The notes under the pieces: generated by a model
What the model was told of the DNA's origin: nothing
The model's input: the letters and a program-made list of their open reading frames with translations, nothing else
Databases searched by the model: none
Program-made: the position numbers and the translations under genes
Origin: Rhyzopertha dominica
Lineage: Eukaryota; Arthropoda; Insecta; Coleoptera; Bostrichidae
DNA length: 64,000 nt
Direction: 5' to 3'
Assembly (NCBI GenBank): GCA_025024175.1
Contig: QCXZ01000041.1
Location: forward strand, 23,865,786-23,929,785
Shown here: positions 57,690-64,000 of the stretch, piece after piece
How positions within the stretch are numbered: the first letter of the stretch is position 1
Layout: each line of letters starts with the position of its first letter

Positions 57690-59560
57690 AAGGCGACATT
57701 AGATGATTCAGAGAGACAGGAATTTGTTGTGAAACGAGAACAACCCACTGAATACGTATATAACATAGTGGAGAAAGGTAAAAGTAGGTTACGTAGGTAT
57801 GCAAGACAGTTTCCTATTTCTATGGTTGACTAATTAAATAAAAAATTAAAAACGAAAATGGTTTTTTGAAGTTCTAAATCTAAAGAACGGATTTTGTCAT
57901 TATCATCTGGATTCTGAAAATAGCAAGTATTGTGCGTTAACAACACCATTAAAAAATACTCACTCACTAGACAGCCTTTTGGTTTAACCATTGGTCCTGA
58001 AGTGTTTTACAGGCCGAATGAAAGTTTTTTCGCAGATTTACCTACAGGCATTTACTTTGATGACATTGTAATAGAATCTGAACATGGCATATGAATAGAC
58101 CACAGCAGTTTGGAATAAACTTTAATAAACAAAACGTTCAGTACAAGTAAAGCAAGTCTGTTATGTAGGGCAAAGATGTGCCCAAACACAAAAATACAAA
58201 AAGTATTTGGTATGATTAATTATTAAACAGTATTTACTCCGCATGTCTCAATTCCTACCTCCGCTAAGAAGTCTTTTAAGGATAATAAGGAATTGTTGAG
58301 CTGTTACTTAAAAATTAAATACCTTTTTGGTAAAATTTACGCTTTGTAAACATTTGATGGTAATTTACTAACAGAGATTCAAATGAATCGAATACCGTTT
58401 ACAATAGGAATGTATGTTGCCCTTTGTTACAGAAGTTTAACTCTAACTGAATCTAAATGAGTACAACTTAAAAAGAATACTTAAGCATAGCATTAATCAC
58501 TTTGTATATTATATAGTCACTAATAATACCAGCCAGGTATATATAAATAAATGATCTTTTCAGTTTCTACAAAAAACCTGAAAACCTGAACCTGAAGCAA
58601 AAATATATTTTTGCGTCCTTAGCTACCATAATGGTGCTTGCCATAGCCTGAATCTAAGTATGGCATGCATTATCATACTCAGCTTCAAAAATCACATTCA
58701 AGGTCACTAAAGAGGCAATATAGATAGATACAAGTTTTATATTAAAAATGCCCATTTTGTCCTTATCTCAAACCATAAGCTACCATCTAACGGAAACCCA
58801 ATGTCAATCCGGTGTTTGGAAACCGAGACCTCACTATAAAGGGACGGGCGGACGGAAAATTGAGCATATAAGCGTTACCACATTTGTGGGTTGCCCTAAA
58901 AACTATTAAGAATAACCCAAAAAAAGACAGAGGAGGGTGTTGAAATGAAATTGCCTATATCTGGTCAAAGATTATCAGAAATAAAAGTGCGACTCCCTAA
59001 ATCACATATCAGGTAAGGTGTTGGAGAATTGCAGACAGGGTTTGTCACAATATGTAAAAGAACGTTTAGATTATAAATTACTATCATATTAGAAAGTTAG
59101 GGATACTTTACACGTATCAAAGGAGCTTTTATTTAGCCATTATAAACGTGTAATTTGTAACGCCATGCGACAGCTAATTTTACAATTTAATAAAGTCAGC
59201 ACAAGAAAAATACTTTATTGTCCTGGATGGTCAGGTGACAAACATTTATCTCCAAATGGAATAAACGCATAAAATTTTGTGTAAGTATTCAAAATGGAAG
59301 TTTATGGCAACCTAATATGCTTAGAATTATTTCTTTAAGCAGTTAGTAGTACACATTTTCACATATGCAGGAAAAATAATTTCCCTCAAATACAAAAACT
59401 GCGCCTGATATGGTACGGTATTCTACGCATGGCATTCCCAATACATTTGTTTCAGATAACATGCTATTTAATAGTAATGAACTTAAAAATTACAGTTCTG
59501 GCTAATAAAAGGTTGCCCTTAGTATACCATTTTTAGACAAATCCTACCATTAATAATATC
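57690..59560 (+). pseudogene. Gypsy-type pol: RT, RNase H and integrase, very degenerate
   Basis: Read across many frames: VKREQPTEYVYNIVEK (about 57735-57780), GFCHYHLDSENSKYC (57890-57935), the palm with PEVFYRPNESFFADLPTG (57995-58050) and YFDDI (catalytic box 58052-58066), KVFGMINY (58205-58230), PLRSLLR (58258-58280), SLTLTES in RNase H (near 58435), then LPISGQRLSEIK (58952-58990), a zinc-finger-like region around 59130-59220 (LLFSHYKRVICNAMRQLILQ; ILYCPGWSGD) and the integrase core GIPNTFVSDN (59430-59460). Domain order RT, RNase H, integrase is that of Gypsy. No long frame survives and no LTRs were found. Confidence 0.82.
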
Positions 59561-60490
59561 ACATGCCGTTGCCAAGCAATGCAGACTGAATATGACGTAG
59601 TTGGTGTTTGTTGCCAAAAATCACCCATTCCTCATGATCTAATACTGATTTTTTGGCACTTGGAGCTGTTTAGTTAAATAGAAGGCGTCGATCAAAGGAT
59701 TGATCTAGCCCGATATGCCGACATGGGGCAATGACGTCAGCAACCTCTGCACGTTGTTTTGCGTCTTGGTTGGTTTACGGCTTGACGCATATCCATTGTG
59801 TATAGCGTCGCTCTGCTTTATGGCACAGCCAATTTACAATTCCAGGATATGAATAGCGAATTGACGATAAGACTGCTAATTTTAGAAGTTCCCGGTCAAG
59901 GATAAAGGTGTAAACAACTGTAAAAGGCGATTTACCAACATAACAAAATATGCGCTGCGTTTTATCAGGCGCGATATTAGCAGTAAAACCGAAACCAAAG
60001 TAGAAGTAATACAAGTTACTACGTAACCAAATGCAATAGTGGATAGGTAATGTAAAGGCGAAGAAGAGTTTTGAAACCTATTATTGTAATTTGAGCAAAA
60101 TATTCAATATTACCGCCGAACGGAACTATATCGTCCTTTCAGGAGTTGCGTTGTTCCAAAATCATGAAACAGTTCCTGGAGATGTAACAACCATATTGAG
60201 GTACGTATGGTAAAAGCAAGAACAAGAGTTGGACAGGCTAAATATACTCTGACCAATATTATCAAGTAAGGTATCATCATTCGTTCAGCTGTAAGGTTCT
60301 GCCTAATTAGTAGCAGATTTTCAAGTAGAATAAAGAATAATGCTTGCACAAATGTTTAAATGTTTAAAAATGAAATCAAATGTTTAAAATTAAAATGCAT
60401 TAGGTTAAGTACTTATATAGGTAATGTTTCCAGGGAAGTAAAATTAGCTGTAAGAATTTAGATGGCAATGCCATCTGTCAGCATTACACT
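59561..60490. other. Spacer, no supported gene
   Basis: May contain the eroded 3' end of the Gypsy element. Two minus ORFs (79 codons each) are unrecognised. Confidence 0.4.
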
Positions 60491-60495
60491 GATAT

Positions 60496-60686
60496 GATGA
60501 CAAAGCCACCCAGCTGCCATTATGGGTTCTACTTACTAAAGGAAGTGACCTGTAGCCTGGCAAATTGGCATGCACCTGCATACTTCAATTTGACAACAAG
60601 CCCCCACGNCACCATTTGCAAGCGGGCAAGAACCGACATACAAAAAATGTATGTCTATGCTGTGCTGTCTGCACCGCAACCAACTG
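60496..60686 (+). repeat. Dispersed ~195-bp repeat, copy 2
   Basis: Full-length relative of 42763-42960 without the adjoining palindrome. Confidence 0.9.
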
Positions 60687-60689
60687 CTG

Positions 60690-61880
60690 TAGTTCAACTA
60701 TCTTGATTAAAATCCTCTAAGTGGTCTTGTTGTTTATAATATATTTTTACTTGCGGTGCTAGTGCTGTCGGTGAGCTCCAAGATGGCGGACGACTCACCC
60801 GCCTAGCAGTAGCTAAAAAGAGAGGGAAATACCGGATGGTTCCTGTTCCTACCAGGTATGTACTTAATCCAAGGGACCGATGTGTACCTTATACCAGATA
60901 CCTAGTAGAACATCCGCGTTGCCCTGGATAACTTGTCTAAACAATTGGTGATCGCTTCATTATTGAAATTCACATATTTTACCAACAACAATAACAAAAT
61001 AACAGCAATAACGTTAGGAAACCGAGAGTATTAAGTTACTGTGGTGCTTCAACTACCTAGGGCTCCCCTATTCAATTTTCTGTCGCCACATATCCCTTTT
61101 TATTGAGTAATTATTTCAAAGCTTACAATTTATCTCATCTCCCTGATTGAATGAAAATAACTGATTAGTTTACACTTTTCAGCAACGAAGTGTCATATGA
61201 ATTATGCAATGGGTCCAAAGTCCAAAGAGCCGGAATGTAATTCGGCAGAAAATATGTTTCTCAAATGTGTGTTGAAATACGTCAGTGGGTCCGATTGGGA
61301 TAACTTATATTACGAGTGTATCTTTTCCTGTTTCTTTATCCCATGGATAAATAATATAATTGCTACCCATGGCAATATGCATTGCAGACAGTTCAGTTTT
61401 AAACTGTCTGCTGACACTTACGTCCGCTATTTTAGGAATAGGCAAAAAAATTTTCACTTATATTCAGGATTCTTGTTCCGGTATTGATAGATAGTGGCCA
61501 AATCTCTAGAAAGTTTCATTGAACTACGGTCATTCATAAAGATAAGGAATAAGGTCGTTGAGAGTATTGATCCCTAGGACATTCCGCATGTGAGGTTCCA
61601 CTTTTTACTGCAGAAAGGATGTTTTCAACCTAATATGTGCACGTTTTCTACCAAATCGCCAACCTTAGTTCCTCATTCATAAAACTGTATCAGTATTAGG
61701 CATATATGAGAATATTTGAAAAAAGACAGTAGGGTTATTTTTGTTTAGGCTTTGAATTTTATATCTTTATTCTACTGACAATATTAAAGTTTATTGTTTT
61801 TGAAATGCATACATAGTTATTGTATTTTAGTAGAAAATTAGTACCTAACACTGTTTTCCTTTGCTAGTGTATTCCGGTAC
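60690..61880. other. Spacer, no supported gene
   Basis: The 61197-61487 ORF (96 codons) is unrecognised. A small CAGACAGTT/AAACTGTCTG hairpin lies inside it near 61386. Confidence 0.45.
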
Positions 61881-61885
61881 AGTTA

Positions 61886-62384
61886 TACATAAACTGTTCT
61901 GTCCACCATAAATTGCAAAAATTCTCTTTAAAATCGCAGCGATTAACATACGCTCGTTGTTGATGCTATTTACGAGTTTATAATAAGTGTCCCTAATTAA
62001 GGGATAGTTCATCTTATAGTTATAGTTGTAAATCTTGCCAACAATGCGGGGTGGGACAGACGAGGATTACTCGGCAATAAAGTGCAAATTTGTATTTGCA
62101 TTTATATTTCTACCTAGTTGCCCTTACCCCCTTAATCCGTTTGGCAACATCTGTTTTGAAGAATAAGACGAAACAAGCAATCCTTAATTTATTTATTCAC
62201 CATCTGTCCCACCCCGCACTGATGGCAAGATTTACAACGAAAGTCAAAATTCACTATTTCGGTTGGACGAGTTTACTACGGAATAAATTTTGGGATCTTT
62301 ATGCCCTATAACAGACCGTGAGTTAATCACTGCGGTTTTGAAGAGGATTTTATATTTTTATGGTAGACAGAACAGTTTATGTAA
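61886..62384. mobile_element. ~500-bp foldback element
   Basis: Nested inverted arms: 61886-61947 pairs with 62322-62384, and 62025-62060 pairs with 62203-62238 (34 of 36 identical, including GCGGGGTGGGACAGA). Arms are interrupted by unmatched DNA. No transposase. No target-site duplication was fixed. Confidence 0.75.
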
Positions 62385-62389
62385 AACTA

Positions 62390-63288
62390 TAAAAATTCCG
62401 GTAAGTCTGCGTTTGGACCTGGGGCAGTATCTCATATGTAGTATTATCTAATAATTTGTATATTGTATAGGTTTACTTGTTGAATAAAATAATTTTGCCT
62501 CAACATCAAGTGTGTTTCATTTCACTTAGTGTGAAATGCCAATTTGAAGGTAAACATAATATTACTCTAATGGACAGTTTCCAATTAATTAAATTGCTAA
62601 ACAAATAAGAACTTTTCTCCTCTGATATCAAACATGGAAACACATTAGTCGATTACCTCCTGTTTGCTCGTAGCTCATCATATACGTGCGTGTGCGTTCA
62701 TTTAATAAAGTGAAGTTGTGAATGTCCTTCAAAAGGTCATTAAAAGATTTTCATAAGGCATTTTGTTGTTTCATGTATTTAAGTCTTGCGGAGGCAAAAT
62801 CATCCTTGATTACAAAAAACCATGAATATAGGATGACAGTGTTTTCCTTTCACAACAATTCATTGTTGAAATTTTGGTTTTCTGTAATTGTAAAAATATG
62901 GTTTCCTACACTTTTATGCTGCAAATATTTTTATAGCTAATTGCCCTACATATCAATAGCATGACATGTATGTAAATGGTCCAAGCTGGTAAGAAAAAGT
63001 GAAAAAGTTAGGTGGATAAAACAAAGAGAAGAAAATGATAAAAAGAAAGAAGGAGAAAAGTAAAAAAGGAAATAGAGTGGGAGAGTGAAGAAAAACATTG
63101 ATATACACTGTAACTGGTTTTCGGCACTGCTTTGCCAGCGCGAATTCTGTAATATTAATTGAAGGTGCGACAAGACAAAGCATATTCTTTCATCTTCAGC
63201 TATCGAGTAACCTCATATTAAAACAATTCCTTGAACATATCTTCGCGAGAGGAGAAAGAGTAGTAACTTTGGTCTAACTGAATGTGAA
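62390..63288. other. Spacer with polypurine tract
   Basis: No gene seen. About 62990-63100 is almost all A and G on the plus strand, which explains the open minus-strand frames there. Confidence 0.5.
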
Positions 63289-63290
63289 TA

Positions 63291-63825
63291 CAAGGGTTGG
63301 ATACAAAGTAATGGCAACACTGATATAACTTGAAGAATCTGCGCCGGGCGACACTACTATAATCTGTACCTGACAGTAGAAGTTTTGTTGAAGTAGTACA
63401 GTGAGTGGTGATGGTTGTGTTCGACTGAGTTGCATTACGCACCGTCTTGAAGTGTAGAAGCCCAGTCGAAGCGCCCTTACGAAAGAAGACCAATGATCTT
63501 GGATAAAAACTAAAGTTGGACGAGGTTGTAGTGCATAAACCTGTTTTTAGAGACTGCGAAAAACATTGAAAACAAATTTTTTGGTATACTACCTTGTGCA
63601 ACTTCAACCTTCATCCTGGTGCGTTGGTCTTCTTTGGTACACATGTTAGGGCGCTCGAAATGGGCTTCTGCACTTCACGACGATGCAGAATACAGCTCAG
63701 TCAAACATAACCATCACCACTCAAACTCAACTGAACTTCTGATTCTGACCTCTAGTTGTGCCTCCACTCACCAGCACATCTTTCAAGTTACAGCATTGTT
63801 ACCATTACTTTGTAACCAACCCTTG
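63291..63825. mobile_element. 535-bp mariner-type foldback MITE
   Basis: Ends CAAGGGTTGGATACAAAG and the inverted CTTTGTAACCAACCCTTG with TA on each side (63289-63290, 63826-63827). The form is close to mariner terminal repeats. The inverted arms extend about 200 bp inward (to ~63500 and from ~63625), including GAAGTG.AGAAGCCCA and GAAGACCAA blocks. No transposase motif. The 129-codon minus ORF and the 84-codon plus ORF are products of the arms. Confidence 0.88.
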
Positions 63826-64000
63826 TACTTAGCAAAAGTCAAAAGGCAGACTGTACCTTATGACAGTGAATAAGTTGTTATTCAACTTATGTGAAGTTTG
63901 GAAGTGTCGCATATGAAAGCATTGAGTAAAATAATTCAATTCAATAATTCAAAAATTTGATTTGATCGCATCAAGGGAGTCTCGTCATCGGAAGAAACGC

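Noticed and set aside
63218..63607. 129-codon minus-strand ORF
   Set aside because: It coincides with the arm of an inverted-repeat MITE and matches no family.

Overview
This 64 kb window looks like intergenic or intronic DNA from an animal genome, most likely an insect or other arthropod. It is strongly AT-rich and has no long uninterrupted ORF; the longest is about 156 codons. Nearly everything recognisable is a decayed transposable element. The families present are a CR1/Jockey-type LINE, Gypsy LTR elements, a Penelope-like element with a GIY-YIG domain, DUF4817-type and Tc1-like DDE transposases, a PIF/Harbinger fragment, hAT ends and several foldback MITEs. That mix is typical of large arthropod genomes. 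The species is not determinable from the sequence alone. Isolated N bases suggest a draft assembly.

Layout. 0.3-3.1 kb: LINE with endonuclease and reverse transcriptase remnants. 7.2-8.0 kb: 847-bp foldback MITE with TA duplications. 8.0-11.1 kb: two inverted copies of a ~140-bp repeat. 9.46-9.71 kb: palindrome with two hammerhead-like motifs. 14.5-15.4 kb: unidentified minus-strand coding-like block. 15.77-16.18 kb: solo LTR. 18.2-19.0 kb: Gypsy RT pieces. 19.1-19.4 kb: a 102-codon ORF that may be an exon. 20.0-22.4 kb: AACCGG-rich degenerate array with an inverted partner. 27.1-30.7 kb: cluster of three DUF4817/DDE transposase remnants. 32.0-32.9 kb: Gypsy gag. 34.5-34.9 kb: Harbinger plus a dispersed repeat. 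35.6-36.2 kb: diverged ~150-bp tandem repeat. 37.1-37.4 kb: palindrome with a hammerhead-like motif. 38.4-41.4 kb: hAT cluster with a second solo LTR. 42.8-43.0 kb: repeat ending in a 44-bp perfect inverted repeat. 45.1-47.1 kb: Penelope-like element. 48.0 kb: tRNA-Thr-like sequence. 54.4-57.3 kb: Tc1-like transposase pieces flanking a 670-bp element with 8-bp duplications. 57.7-59.5 kb: Gypsy pol. 61.9-62.4 and 63.3-63.8 kb: foldback elements.

No confident host protein-coding gene was found. The most interesting signal is a recurring CTGANGA / stem / GAAACGTY motif in three unrelated-looking repeat families (9.5, 37.2 and 45.2/47.0 kb, plus a broken copy at 25.75 kb). Each family has a different but self-complementary stem II and a 3-bp stem I. 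This is the architecture of the short-stem-III hammerhead ribozymes described in Penelope-like elements. All coding calls rest on motif recognition by eye, with no database search.
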